A stretch of DNA of 64,000 nt from Saposhnikovia divaricata (GCA_036435485.1 CM071595.1:11584001-11648000); one strand, 5' to 3'. Positions 22,918 to 33,900 are shown, counted from the stretch's first letter. Program-made: numbers and translations. The notes: a model not told the origin generated them from the letters alone.

Positions 22918-23688
22918 TAAGTATGTTATTTGTCCACGTATATCCCCTTGAATTTAAGTATATTATTATTGTGGTACTAACGAGATTCCTCTAGTATATA
23001 GATGGGACAAATATATGTATATGCATCATTTTATGCAGGAAAAAGGAGAAAAGAATACTATTATGATGAATTCACATTTATGGTCATTTAGAATGTGTTA
23101 TGTTTAATCAGCAAGCTATTTTGCAATCCAGAAGAACAATTGCTATCGATGAATATTGTGGAAATGTGTTTTCAGCATGCTGGTTTGATTTATTCAACTT
23201 TATAATTATAACTAGCCTCATGCTTGTTAAATGCTTTACCACATGTTTTATTCTAATATGCTTATCTTCTTTACCCTTTTCTAATGATGTCATAGGGGCA
23301 GAAGAACATGAATACATGAGGATAAAAAGGGCTATAATGTTATATTTTTGGATTTATCAACTAAGGTTTCATGCATGGATGAGTCGTGTTTATATCTTAT
23401 TGCATATGATGAATTATTCTAACCTGATTATATGATGAGATATTATGTTAATCAGGGGGAGCATTGTTTTAGGGGGAGCAACATAGTCTCTCTGATGTAT
23501 TCCAGTATGTCATCATCAAAAAGGGGGAGATTGTTGGCGTGATGTTTTGATGATGAATACAAATGTCGCATCGTAATACTCCACATGTATTTATTTAATA
23601 TTGTTTTGCAGGAAGTATTGATCATTGATTAAGGGGTAGCTTTTAGCTCAATCACATATTGGTATATAATCATCAAAAAGGGGGAGAT
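22918..23688 (+). other. Element 2 3' untranslated region with two purine-tract cassettes
   Basis: Non-coding. AAAAAGGGGGAGAT occurs at 23518-23531 and 23675-23688. The second directly precedes the 3' LTR start. The 157 bp between them match the first 156 bp of the element 1 LTR (TGTTGGCGTGATGTTTTGAT here, TGTTGGTGTGATATTTTGAT there). Confidence 0.8.
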
Positions 23689-24010
23689 TGTTACCCTAGT
23701 GTATTTTGATGTTATATACAGCAAGCTGATAGTTTATCTTTGTACTAGTCTTACTATATTTAGCTAGCTAAATTCCATATTTATTATATGATCAACAAGT
23801 TGTTTTAAGTTTTACAGGATAATCGCAGTCAGACTTACAGGTCAAATTCAGCAAGCTGTTTGACTCACCTTATGCATTTCAGCAAGCTCTTTTCACACAT
23901 CCTGGAGATAATTAGAAAATCTGTCAAGTGCGGAAATCATGTAGAAAATCTCAGGTTCTTTATAGGATATATTCTGTTAAGATTCATATATTATACACGG
24001 TATAATATAT
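23689..24010 (+). repeat. Element 2 3' LTR, left part
   Basis: Starts TGTTACCCTAGTG like the 5' LTR and ends at the element N target site TATAT (24006-24010). The remaining LTR resumes at 36718. Confidence 0.88.
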
Positions 24011-24523
24011 TGTTAGGCCGAATACACAATTAATAATCAAATTCGTATGAGAGTTTAACAAGTAAGATGATTATGCACTTTAAATCTTCTGATATTAAAA
24101 ACCCTCTTCGTGATGTAAACTATCACAAAGAGCTGCTAGGTTACAATAAAGATAGTTCGATGCACGATACCCTTCTAGGGTTAACCTAACTGTATTTATA
24201 AAATATACAGCTTCGATACAATCTCTAATTGATATTTCTAATAATCAGCTATACAATGATATCAATTACAGATTGTCACACGTAGTCAACTCGATCTCTT
24301 TGATAGCTATCCAGTCTCCAAAGATCTCGCTTCCATATCAATCTTCAATTGTTCTCTAATATCTTCCGTTGACTCCGTACTCGCTGCTTCCAGACAGACT
24401 TTACTAAACTCTGTCCAGCTTCCGTCAGTCAGACTTTACCAAACTCTGACTTCCTTCCAGTTAAACTCTGATATATCACTGTTACACTTAAACACTGAAA
24501 CATTACATCAATTATATCTAACA
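24011..24523 (-). repeat. Element N 3' LTR
   Basis: 513 bp, TGTTAGGCCGAATACAC to ATTATATCTAACA on the plus strand. Three AAACTCTG words lie at 24406, 24441 and 24463. Confidence 0.92.
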
Positions 24524-24536
24524 ATCTCCCCCAACT
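24524..24536 (-). promoter_or_regulatory. Element N polypurine tract
   Basis: On the minus strand AGTTGGGGGAGAT directly precedes the 3' LTR (whose minus-strand start is TGTTAG at 24523). Confidence 0.85.
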
Positions 24537-24680
24537 TGTTCATTAGCAAAAATGCACAAGTTAATAGATAATTGATGATGTCAAAAACAAATAATCATAT
24601 ACAGTGTTTAACAACTAAACAGAGTTTAAACTGATACTTAACAAAATTACAGAAAATATGAAAAACTTACAGAGCATAAA

Positions 24681-25223
24681 TTACTTAATCCTTTCAACAT
24701 CCCATGCTGTCCTCAAGTACTCTGTTAGCAATCTCTCTTCTGCAACTTCAAGTGCTCTTTCCATCTGTAGCTTGATCTCTCGAAGCTTAGAATCTGTACC
24801 ATCTGTCTGATAAATAGCTGATATCAAATCATAGATGCTGTTCTTCTTCATTTCATTTTCAAGTCTGATAAAGTATGACTTTTCTGATTCTGAATTGAAT
24901 TCAAGCACAGTAATACCCAAATCAGTTCTCAACTTAGCACTATTTCTCTTCATTTCAACCATTCTTCCTTTGTAATCTAAGTACTTTGGTACATATTCAG
25001 ACTTGTCTTTAATTCCACAAATCATCTTCGATCTTTCCATCGGGTATCTAAGCACTTCTGCAGCTCGGTAAGTATGACTGTTATTCACCTTGAAAATATG
25101 TAAGACATACTGCAGTTCTTCATACATTTTCAAATGAATATCATGCTCTCCAACTTTGTAAACAGTCCCATCCTCCATGAAATACAGCAGAAAGTCTTTG
25201 TTTAGACTTTTTTTATGAATCAC
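24681..25223 (-). pseudogene. Envelope-position ORF of element N, C-terminal segment
   Basis: A 180-codon frame follows directly on the stop of the previous segment. It begins MIHKKSLNKDFLLYFMEDGT, has KSEYVPKYLDYKGR and SEKSYFIRLENEMKKNS, and ends TAWDVERIK just before the 3' untranslated region and purine tract. Composition and compactness suggest a folded domain. It resembles the C-terminal part of the extra ORF of other plant SIRE-type elements as I recall them. Probably the end of the same original protein as 25930-28380, now separated by mutations. Function unknown. Confidence 0.55.
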
Positions 25224-25929
25224 CTATACTGATTCCAGCTTGTCCAAATTAACTTGAAGGACACCTTTGCCTGGAGCAGCCAGTGATGAATGATCTCTAA
25301 GAGTAATATTCAAAGTCCTTTCTCTGTTTGATCCTAAACCAGCCAAATCATGAGGTTGCTTAGCAATCATTGCTCTGCTTTGAAAAATATCACCTCCTTG
25401 AACTTTCTCAGTATTATCAGGAATAGTAGGTCTCACAAAACCATGAATTGGACGAGTAGTTTGTACAACATGTGTAAAAACAGAGGTTGTAACTTGCTTT
25501 AACTTCTTTGAACTCTTATCAACTTCAACAACTTTTTCTTTAAGCTTCAATCTAGCCTCATCTGCTGTTGGCTTTCTTGAACGAGACAATCTCTGATGCA
25601 TTGACATTTTCATTGATCTTAATGCCTTTAAGAACAGGTCTTGATGCCTTTTCATCTTTCTTCTTGAATTTTCCAGATTTAAGCTTTTTCTCATGTTCAG
25701 CTTTAAGCCTTAGCTTTTCAGCCTTTACATCTTCTAGAGTGACATCATTTCCATGTTATTCAAGAAACATGTTTGCAGCTAACTCTGTATCATTCTGTGG
25801 ACTTACAGCAGTATTTGCTTTAGCAGAGTTTGCTTTGGCAGAGTTTACTTTAGACCTTGTAATTGTTCTTTTGTTTCTATCAGATCCACCTCCATCTGCA
25901 GTATCATCCTTCCTCTCAAAGGATTGAAG
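25224..25929 (-). pseudogene. Envelope-position ORF of element N, middle segment
   Basis: After the TAA at 25930 the same frame continues with LQSFERKDDTADGGG, then a second stop at about 25757, a Lys-rich stretch (KAEKLRLKAEHEKKLKSGKF), and a frame change near 25600 into the frame containing SRKPTADEARLKLKEKV. That frame runs to a stop at 25224. The highly charged helix-like composition matches the end of the first segment, which suggests one original long protein. It is broken by at least two stops and one frameshift. Confidence 0.6.
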
Positions 25930-28380
25930 TTATTTGCAAGCAGTTTTTGCAACTTTCTCCCCCTTTTTGACATCATCAGGAATCAGGATGGAGGTTAGCA
26001 ACTCCAAAGAGTTTGCAATGGAATCTATTTTAACAGACAAGGCAGACTGATCCTCTTCAACTTTACCCAGCCTGGCAAAGAGATTGTCTTGAGCTTTAGA
26101 AAATTTTGTATTCATGAGTTTAGAATCTCTTTCCATTTTCATTTCTCTAGTTACGATCTCAGTCCTCAAGTCAGTGATTGCCTTTGTAGTTTCATTAAAT
26201 CCACTATCCAGAGTTTTGACTTGAACTACAGTTGCTTTTAAGCAAGAAAGAATCTCTGGATTTGAGATAGTATCAGCAGTTTGCTTAACAAAATTAGCTG
26301 CTCTCCCTCTTGGAAAAATGCAATCCTCTTTGTACCAGTCAGCAGCAAATTTTGCAAGTTGTGCTTTCTCAATTTCATGAGACTTACAAGGTTGAGTGAA
26401 AGAGTTATGTTTGTTGTCTGTTTGCACTGGTGCACTCAGAAAAGAATCAGAGTTTGCACTGCTTTCACCTTCAAGTTCAACACTTGCAGCTTTAGCATGC
26501 TGGGCATTGTCAGCCACAGTTTCTGCAATTTCTTCTGCAGCCTTGTCAAGATTTTCTTCATGTTGCTCAGGCTCAGCAACAGAGTTTACATTTTTGTCAT
26601 CAACAAGCATAGGCTGAGAAATAGCCTTGGTTGCTTGATCAACCTCATCTCCTCCTTCAACAGTCTGGTGAGCATCTGAGAGTAACTCTGTATGTGATGC
26701 TACAGTTTCAGAAAGGACAACTGTAGGTTGATCAGCTGCACCAGTTGCTTCAGATTGAGCAAAAATTGATAAGATAGGATCAGAGAATGGCATGAATGAA
26801 TCAAGAATATCATCCATTGGAGAAAAGCCATCTCTAGTATCCTCTTCTGCAGGCATTTTGTCCTCTGCAGGCATTTCAACCTCTACAGGCATTTTATCTT
26901 TTTCAGCCTCAACAGTAGGTGTTTGCTGTGAAACCACCTCTGGAGCTTCAACATGTTCATCATCAGAATCAGAGATTACTAATTTTCTTCTCTTAGCTAG
27001 AGGCACTTCATCTGTATCCTCTTTACTAGATTCTGCTACCACAGAGGGTGACTTAGGTCTTTTTGCTCTTTGAATTTTTCTTCTAGCATAAACAGCTCCA
27101 GGAGATGTCTGTTTTGCTTTGATGTGTGTCTCTACTGACTTCTTAGTTCTTGCATGTCTCTCAGTAGTTGCTGCTGATTGCTTTACTCTGCCTCTTTTTG
27201 CTTTAGGCCGTGGTTGAGATTGTGATGGTTCAGTGTTTAGTTGTTGAGTGTGTGAAGATTGTTTTGTGATTGAAGATTGAGGGTTTTGGGTTGAAGCAGT
27301 GTTTGTGATTGGTGATGAAGTGTTGTGAGTGAATGCATGTTGTTGAGTAGGTACAGTATGGGTAGGTGATGTAGGTGGTTCAGTGTTTAGGGTTTGAGTA
27401 TGATCAGTGTTTAGTGGTTCAGGTTGTGATTCTCGTTGTGGTTGGTCTTGAGGTTGGTTGAGAAAATTCTGCAAAGCAAGTGGCAGAACAAAGGCAGGTA
27501 GATTTTCTTTACCAGCATCCTTATTAGTCATATCAGAGAATATTCTCTTGTTGACTCTAAAAGGCTGAATCACATCAGCTTCAGCAATCTCTAAACCAGA
27601 TACACAAGCAGTGAATAACATTTGACAAAATTGAGCAAAATAAACTGTAGTAGACTCTGACAGTTTATCACCTAGATTCATTAGAACATATCTACCAAAA
27701 TCAAAATTACTGCCATAAAGTAGAGAATACCCGATTTGTAGACTGTCCATTGGAATAGCATCCCAGTTAGTGACCTTCTTTTGGAATGTCCTTGTAATGC
27801 AATCGAAGAAAAAATTCCATTCCTTCCTGAGATTAGGCCTCTTTACACTGTCAAGCTTGTCAAGAGAATCCATGTAGCCTATTTCTTGTAGCATCTGTCT
27901 CAATTGAGGTTCAGCAACGTAAGTATAGGAGGTGTGTGTATCAAACCCCATCGTTTCTCTGACAGTTTGTGGAGTAATCACAAACTCTTGTTCTTCATGA
28001 GTGAAGATGATGTTTGGAGTCCCATTCTCTCCTCCATCCACATAGACCGAGTTTTGCAAAAAAGTGGCAATTTGAGATGCAGAGAGAGTACCAGGTTCAA
28101 CCAGAGCTTGTCCAATCTCCGAGTCTCTCAAGAAATTCTGCATAAGATGAAACGCTTCTGGAACACGTTCATGATTGAGTGGAGCTGCATAATTGTTAGG
28201 GACAAAACGTAGACCAAGAACAGTGAATGGTTTAGAAACCATTAAATCAAGAAATGGGCAAGAAAGCACAAATAAAAGTGTATGTAGGAAAGGTGTTTGT
28301 GAAAATGCGCAAGTGAAAACTGAGAGAACTGTGAGATGTAAAAGTGAGTGGGTGAAAGTAAAACTCAATCGTTTGTACAC
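25930..28380 (-). CDS. Envelope-position ORF of element N, first segment
   Basis: 816 codons if the upstream ATG is used; the segment starting MVSKPF at 28242 (about 770 codons) is the better start by composition. The 46 residues before it are hydrophobic and signal-like (LLHLTVLSVFTCAF), which may be chance. Residues after MVSKPF form a conserved-looking globular domain (FLRDSEIGQALVEPG to about EIAEADVIQPFRVNKRIFS). It is followed by a low-complexity Gln/Thr/Ser region with basic KRGR motifs, an acidic Glu-rich region, and a C-terminal coiled-coil-like part ending KTACK. It sits where SIRE-type elements carry their so-called envelope-like ORF. No obvious fusion-protein features are visible, so calling it an envelope would be unsupported. 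Function unknown. Confidence 0.6.
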   Translation of the reverse strand: MYKRLSFTFTHSLLHLTVLSVFTCAFSQTPFLHTLLFVLSCPFLDLMVSKPFTVLGLRFVPNNYAAPLNHERVPEAFHLMQNFLRDSEIGQALVEPGTLSASQIATFLQNSVYVDGGENGTPNIIFTHEEQEFVITPQTVRETMGFDTHTSYTYVAEPQLRQMLQEIGYMDSLDKLDSVKRPNLRKEWNFFFDCITRTFQKKVTNWDAIPMDSLQIGYSLLYGSNFDFGRYVLMNLGDKLSESTTVYFAQFCQMLFTACVSGLEIAEADVIQPFRVNKRIFSDMTNKDAGKENLPAFVLPLALQNFLNQPQDQPQRESQPEPLNTDHTQTLNTEPPTSPTHTVPTQQHAFTHNTSSPITNTASTQNPQSSITKQSSHTQQLNTEPSQSQPRPKAKRGRVKQSAATTERHARTKKSVETHIKAKQTSPGAVYARRKIQRAKRPKSPSVVAESSKEDTDEVPLAKRRKLVISDSDDEHVEAPEVVSQQTPTVEAEKDKMPVEVEMPAEDKMPAEEDTRDGFSPMDDILDSFMPFSDPILSIFAQSEATGAADQPTVVLSETVASHTELLSDAHQTVEGGDEVDQATKAISQPMLVDDKNVNSVAEPEQHEENLDKAAEEIAETVADNAQHAKAASVELEGESSANSDSFLSAPVQTDNKHNSFTQPCKSHEIEKAQLAKFAADWYKEDCIFPRGRAANFVKQTADTISNPEILSCLKATVVQVKTLDSGFNETTKAITDLRTEIVTREMKMERDSKLMNTKFSKAQDNLFARLGKVEEDQSALSVKIDSIANSLELLTSILIPDDVKKGEKVAKTACK

Positions 28381-28735
28381 AAAAGTAATTAGAGTTGTAA
28401 TAAAAAATTAAAACTCAATTGTTTATGTATTCAAACACTAAACAGTTCCTAGATTAACGTGTGTGTGGGACACAATAATGGGTGAGTGAAATACACGCGC
28501 TCGTAATTTTAAGAAGTGTATTTGTGAATATAACAATAAAATATTTGATTTTTAAAAAAAATCAAATAACACTCTCTTAAAATACCTGGAACCATTAAAA
28601 ACCAGAATACGAAGCGTTTTAGTACTTCGTTACTTACCCATCTCTATTTAACGCCTAGAGACTTGTTCACTATCCCTTTAATCTTTCATTCTCTCCTGAA
28701 AATCAAAAACCCTTCACACAACACACCGTTAAACA

Positions 28736-28948
28736 ATGTCAAAACTTACCATCAAGGAAAAGAATCTCCATCTCGTAGAGAACAGAGATATCTTCAGTTA
28801 TACTCTTGAAGAGTTTGATGCCTTTGACTGGGAAAGGCAGCTTGAAACTCTGTGGCTGCAGATGGATGCCAGTCTTCAAGAAATCGAGAGAGAAAAGCCT
28901 GCAAGAGTGATCGACATCGATGCTGCTCTTCAAGAAACATTAATATAG
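28736..28948 (+). CDS. Small ORF antisense to element N, between pol and the extra ORF
   Basis: A 70-codon ORF on the strand opposite to the element's genes, beginning MSKLTIKEKNLHLV and rich in Glu, Asp and Leu, with an amphipathic acidic middle (DAFDWERQLETLWLQMDASL). No known family was recognised. It looks like a transcription unit: TATTTAA at 28645-28651, about 85 bp upstream of the ATG; a short A/C-rich leader (CACACAACACACCGTTAAACA); and an AT-rich 3' region with an AATGAA near 29181. It is divergent from the envelope-position ORF starting near 28242-28380, so 28381-28735 could be a two-way promoter. Antisense ORFs downstream of pol are known in some plant LTR elements. Small size means chance cannot be excluded. 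Confidence 0.5.
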   Translation: MSKLTIKEKNLHLVENRDIFSYTLEEFDAFDWERQLETLWLQMDASLQEIEREKPARVIDIDAALQETLI

Positions 28949-30560
28949 TTTTCCTCTAAGGCATCCTCATCCAACACCACCACCCATTGTTAATGAATAT
29001 GTCAGCAAAAATAACCTTATCCCTTCAACTTCCACCCAAACAAAGTGGCAAAGATGGGATCTGGGATGGTTGCTAACAATGGAGTGGTTTGGACTTTACT
29101 TTTTATTTTCCTGTTGAATGGATTAGTAGATAGAGAGAACAAAAAGATGTAATACTTGCATGTAATCTCTTTCTTATTATTAATGAAGAATCCTATTTCT
29201 CTAATTTATTCAATGTGTTCTGCAAATTTTATGTTTATGAATTGTTCTTCAAAGAATTAAATCAAAGAAAATGAAAACTAATTAAAGTAATCATATAAGT
29301 AACAAATTCATCAACAATAACCACAATTAAATCAGGAACAGAACAATTAGGGGTTACTTGTAGTATACATACAGTGGATCAATTAATCATGCGCAGTAAA
29401 AATAGCAATTATCACCGCTGTATTCTCTTTCCTATTTCCAAGACACTTTAACACAATACACTTATTAACAGTTGTCAAAAGCACTATTTACTCCAAAATT
29501 TTCAAATTGTCCAAATGAAAATTTACCTTAGAGTACTAACCACAAATCAACAGTGTTTATCAATTCTCTAACTTTATCACCGAAACCCTTTCAAAAATTG
29601 CACAGTTGTGAAAATATGTGTGTGTGAAGCAGAGTTTACCAAATCAATTTTTAGAGTATCTAATTTTTCATAAGATCCATAAAGTAAATCAATAAACACT
29701 GAATGCACAAACTCTCAAAGTAAACACTGACTGTATGATGAAAGCTAAACTCTGTAGTAATCAATCTATATACAGTAACATTTCATTTATTTTATATCCC
29801 CTCTATTGCTAATATATATATATATTTTTTTTATTTTTTTTTCTATTCATTCCAGTAATTAGAGGTTGGAGCTAGTCACCAAAAATTCAAAAAATTTAGG
29901 CCTTATCATTTTGATAAGTTCCTGGGTCATCCTAGTCTTTGACTAGTCACCAAAAATCAGAGAATTTTAGCACATATTATATACCAATAAGTTCCTGGGT
30001 CATCCTAGTCTCAAACATAATCTCAAAGGAGTATAGCAACCTATATACATTTTCTTTAGGGTATTGCGGTAAGCATTTTAATATACCAGAGTATAACTAA
30101 CAGAGTTTAGAGTTCATCAACATCAGTAGTTATTCATGAAAGGCAATGCACACAGTATTTATAGACTCAGAGTTTAGGACAAAATAAACTAAGAGATGCT
30201 ATAAATATGAACCAGTATCATGCTGTGTTAACTTTCTGTACAATCTTAGATTAGATCACAATAACTCAGAAAGATTCATGATTAATTGCTGAGAATCATG
30301 CTTCATACATATTTCTTCATTGGTGTTTTCATTCAGACAAAAATCAACTCAGAGTTCACAGAGTTTATCAAACTTATTAATAGTGTATGACATACAGGCA
30401 TGCTGACAGAGTTTAACAGAGTTTGTCAGTGTTTAAAGAAAAACATGTTAACAGAGTATGCATAACAGAGTTTAATCAACAGAGATCACTTAGCACTTAA
30501 CACATCAAGGACATATGAGCAACACATTACATAAGTAAAATTTGAATCTAACCAACATTC
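28949..30560. other. Element N non-coding region after RNase H
   Basis: No coding region beyond the small antisense ORF at its left edge. A direct duplication of about 71 bp (29873-29943 and 29944-30014) shares TAGTCACCAAAAAT and TTCCTGGGTCATCCTAGTCT. Many CAGAGTTTA/CAGTGTTTA words occur, especially 30340-30480. Confidence 0.7.
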
Positions 30561-33500
30561 CTAGTCAGAACCAGAGACCATTCCTAATTCATTGACCAGT
30601 CTTGTAAATGTAGCTTCACTCAATGGTTTGGTGAAAATATCTGCAAGCTGTTGTTCTGTAGACACAAAATGTAGTTCAATATTCCCTTCTTCCACATGTT
30701 CTCTGATGAAGTGGTACCTTATGCTGATGTGCTTGGTCAATGAATGCTGTACTGGATTACCTGTCATAGCAATAGCACTTTGATTATCACAGTAAATAGG
30801 AATCTTACTGTACCTCAATCCATAATCCAGCAATTGATTCTTCATCCACAAGATCTGTGCACAACAGCTACCAGCTGCAATATACTCTGCTTCAGCTGTA
30901 GATGTAGAAATTGATTTCTGTTTCTTGCTGTACCAAGAGACAAGTCTGTCACCAAGAAATTGACAACTTCCACTAGTGCTCTTTCTGCCTATCTTGCAGC
31001 CTGCAAAGTCTGCATCAGAATACCCAAGTAGCTTGAAATCTGATTCTCTGGGGTACCACAGACCTAATGATATGGTGCCCTTGAGATACTTGAAGATTCT
31101 TTTCACAGCTGTCAGATGTGGCTCTGTAGGATCTGCCTGAAACCTTGCACAAAGACATGTTGCATACATGATGTCAGGCCTACTAGCTGTCAAGTAAAGA
31201 AGAGATCCTATCATACCCCTGTAGTTTGTCATATCCATTGAAACTCCTGTGTCTTTGTCCAATTTAGTTGCTGTTGCCATGGGAGTTGATGCAGATGAAC
31301 AGTCAAGCATACCAAATTTCTTAAGAAGATTTCTGGTATATTTTGCTTGATTAATGAAGATACCATCATCTGTTTGTTTCACCTGTAGGCCTAGAAAATA
31401 ACTAAGCTCTCACATCATGCTCATTTGATATCTGGACTGCATGAGCTTGGCAAACTTCTTACAGAGTTTATCATTAGTAAACCCAAAGATAATGTCATCA
31501 ACATATATCTGAACTAAATGCAAGTCACTCTCAGATTTGAAATAAAACAGAGTTTTGTCAATAGTACCTCTGTTGAATCCACTTTCTAAGAGAAATTGAG
31601 CCAGAGTTTCATACCATGCCCTTGGTGCTTGCTTAAGTCCATAGAGTGCTTTATCCAGCCTGTAGACATGGTCTGGATATTTTGGGTCCACAAATCCTGG
31701 TGGTTGTTCAACAAACACTTCTTCTTCAAGCTTCCCATTCAGAAAAGCACTTTTCACATCCATCTGGAACACTTTGAATTTCTTGTGAGAGGCATATGCT
31801 AGAAAAATTCTGATTGCCTCCAATCTTGCAACTGGAGCAAATGTTTCATCATAGTCTATTCCCTCCTGCTGTGAATAGCCTTTTGCTACCAGTCTAGCCT
31901 TGTTCCCTGTGATAACACCTTCACTGTCAGTCTTGTTTCTGAAAACCAATTTAGTACCAACAATAGATCTGTTCTTTGGCCTTGGTACAAGGGTCCAAAC
32001 TTCATTCCTTTCAAATTCATTCAACTCTTCCTGCATTGCTGTTATCCAGTCAGCATCTTGAAGAGCTTCTTCCACTTTATTTGGTTTATTCTCAGACAAG
32101 AATGCATGAAACAAACATTCACTTGCAGTGGCACTTCTTGTTCTTACTTTTGCATCTGGATCACAAATTATCAAATCAGGTGTATGTGATTTAGTCCATT
32201 TCCTTGCAGAAGGCAAATGACTTCTGTCAGCATGTGATCATCCCCCTTGATCCACGCTCTCCTGATTTTGTTGTGGGCTTTCTTCATTTTCTGAGACTCC
32301 CCCTGAACTTGACTTCCCAGAGTCAGAATTTGAATTTTCAGAGTTTGAATCATCTGAGTTTGATCCAGATTTTTCAGTTGACTCAGTATCAATGTTTGAG
32401 TCTTCATCTTGATCATGCTCCCCCTCAACTGGTTCTTCCCTTTGTTGTGGCTGAGAAGTTTCTCCAGTGTTTACCAGTAGAGGTTCAGAGTTTGTTTCAA
32501 CAGAGTCTGTCAGAATAGTTTGATCAGAGTTTACTTCAACAGAGTTTAAATCTTCATTTTCAAAGTTCAGTTGATCATATTCATCTATGTCTTCAAGTCC
32601 AGTTATCTTCTTGTCATCAAAAGACACATGTATAGATTCCATGATCACTTTAGTTCTCAGATTGTAAACTCTGAATGCCTTTGTTGACAGTGGATAGCCA
32701 ACAAAAATTCCTTCATCTGCCTTTAGCTCAAACTTGGTCAACTGTTCAGGATGAGTCTTCAAAACAAAGCATTTGCACCCGAAAATATGAAAGTATTTCA
32801 GGTTAGGCTTCTTTTTCTTCACCATCTCATATGGTGTCTTTCAATGCTTATTGATCAGTGTAGCATTTTGAGTAAAACAAGCAGTTTGAACAGCTTCTGC
32901 CCAGAAATAAGTTGGAAATTTTGCTTCATCAAGCATAGTTCTGGTAGCTTCAATCAAGGTTCTATTTTTCCTTTCAACTACACCATTTTGTTGTGGTGTA
33001 ACAGGTGCTGAAAATTCTTGCTTCACTCCATTGTTCTTGCAGAATTCTTCCATTGTTGCATTCCTGAACTCAGTTCCATTATCACTTCTGATGATTCTGA
33101 CTTTGTTACTTGATCCTTTGTCCAGAAGTTTCACATGCTCCATCAGAGTTAATGTAGTTTCATCCTTCTTTGCTAGAAAATACACCCAAGTGAATCTAGT
33201 GTATTCATCAACAATGACTAAAGCATATTTCTTCCTTGCTATAGACATAACATTTACTGGACCAAAGAGATCAACATGCAGAAGATGATAAGGATCAGTG
33301 ATTGAAAATTCTGTCTTGCTCTTGAAAGATGACTTCCTTTGCTTGGCCTTTTGACATGAATCACATAGGCCATCAACATTTAACAGAGCCTTTGGGAGTC
33401 CTCTTACAAGATCCTTTCTGATCAATTCATTGATGTTGTTCAAGTTCAAATTTGAGAGTTTCTTGTGCCACTTCCAACTCTCTTCACTAGACATTCTTGT

Positions 33501-33884
33501 AGACAGGCAAACAGCTTTTCCAACAGAGTCTATTAAAAGCTTGATTTCACAAATGTTGTTTTGCCTATGACCAACTAGAACAACCTTTCCTGTAGATTTG
33601 CTGATAACTTCACAATATTCAGGTTGAAAATCTACATGATATCCCTTGTCATAGATTTGACTCACAGATAGCAAGTCCTGCTTGAGTCCTGGGACATGAG
33701 CTACATTGTTGATGATGACATTTCCAAGATTAATATTGCCATATCCCAATGTTCTTCCTACATTGCCATCACCATAGGAAACTTTTGGGCCAGCCTTCTC
33801 CTCATAGTCTGATAGCAGGGCTTTATTTCCAGTCATGTGTCCTGAACATCCACTGTCCACAACTAGGGTTGCCTCGCTGTTGCC
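30561..33884 (-). pseudogene. pol of element N: protease, integrase, reverse transcriptase, RNase H
   Basis: Protease active-site DSGCSGHMTG is near 33855. Pre-integrase and integrase follow (WHKKLSNLN, CDSCQKAKQRKSSF, VDLFGPV, RSDNGTEF, QQNGVVERKNRT, YFHIFGCKCFVL). Reverse transcriptase has NKARLVAKGYSQQEGIDY, FQMDVKSAFLNG, YGLKQAPRAWYE and YVDDIIFG. RNase H has GYSDADFAGC, STAEAEYIAAG, CDNQSAI and ends LADIFTKPLSEA...GMVSGSD. Three in-frame TGA codons split it at 32841-32843, 32238-32240 and 31410-31412, while all catalytic motifs seen are kept. It would have made the enzymes needed by elements 1 and 2. Confidence 0.93.
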
Positions 33885-33900
33885 CTGTAATCACAAGCAA

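Noticed and set aside
23100..23435. 111-codon ORF in the element 2 3' region
   Set aside because: Located in untranslated DNA; the matching region of element 1 has no such frame.
32204..32518. Plus-strand ORFs opposite element N pol (also 26281-26679, 28193-28411, 31596-31802)
   Set aside because: Shadows of the minus-strand coding frames; composition mirrors the real genes. Only 28736-28948 lies outside a coding region with its own promoter-like sequence.
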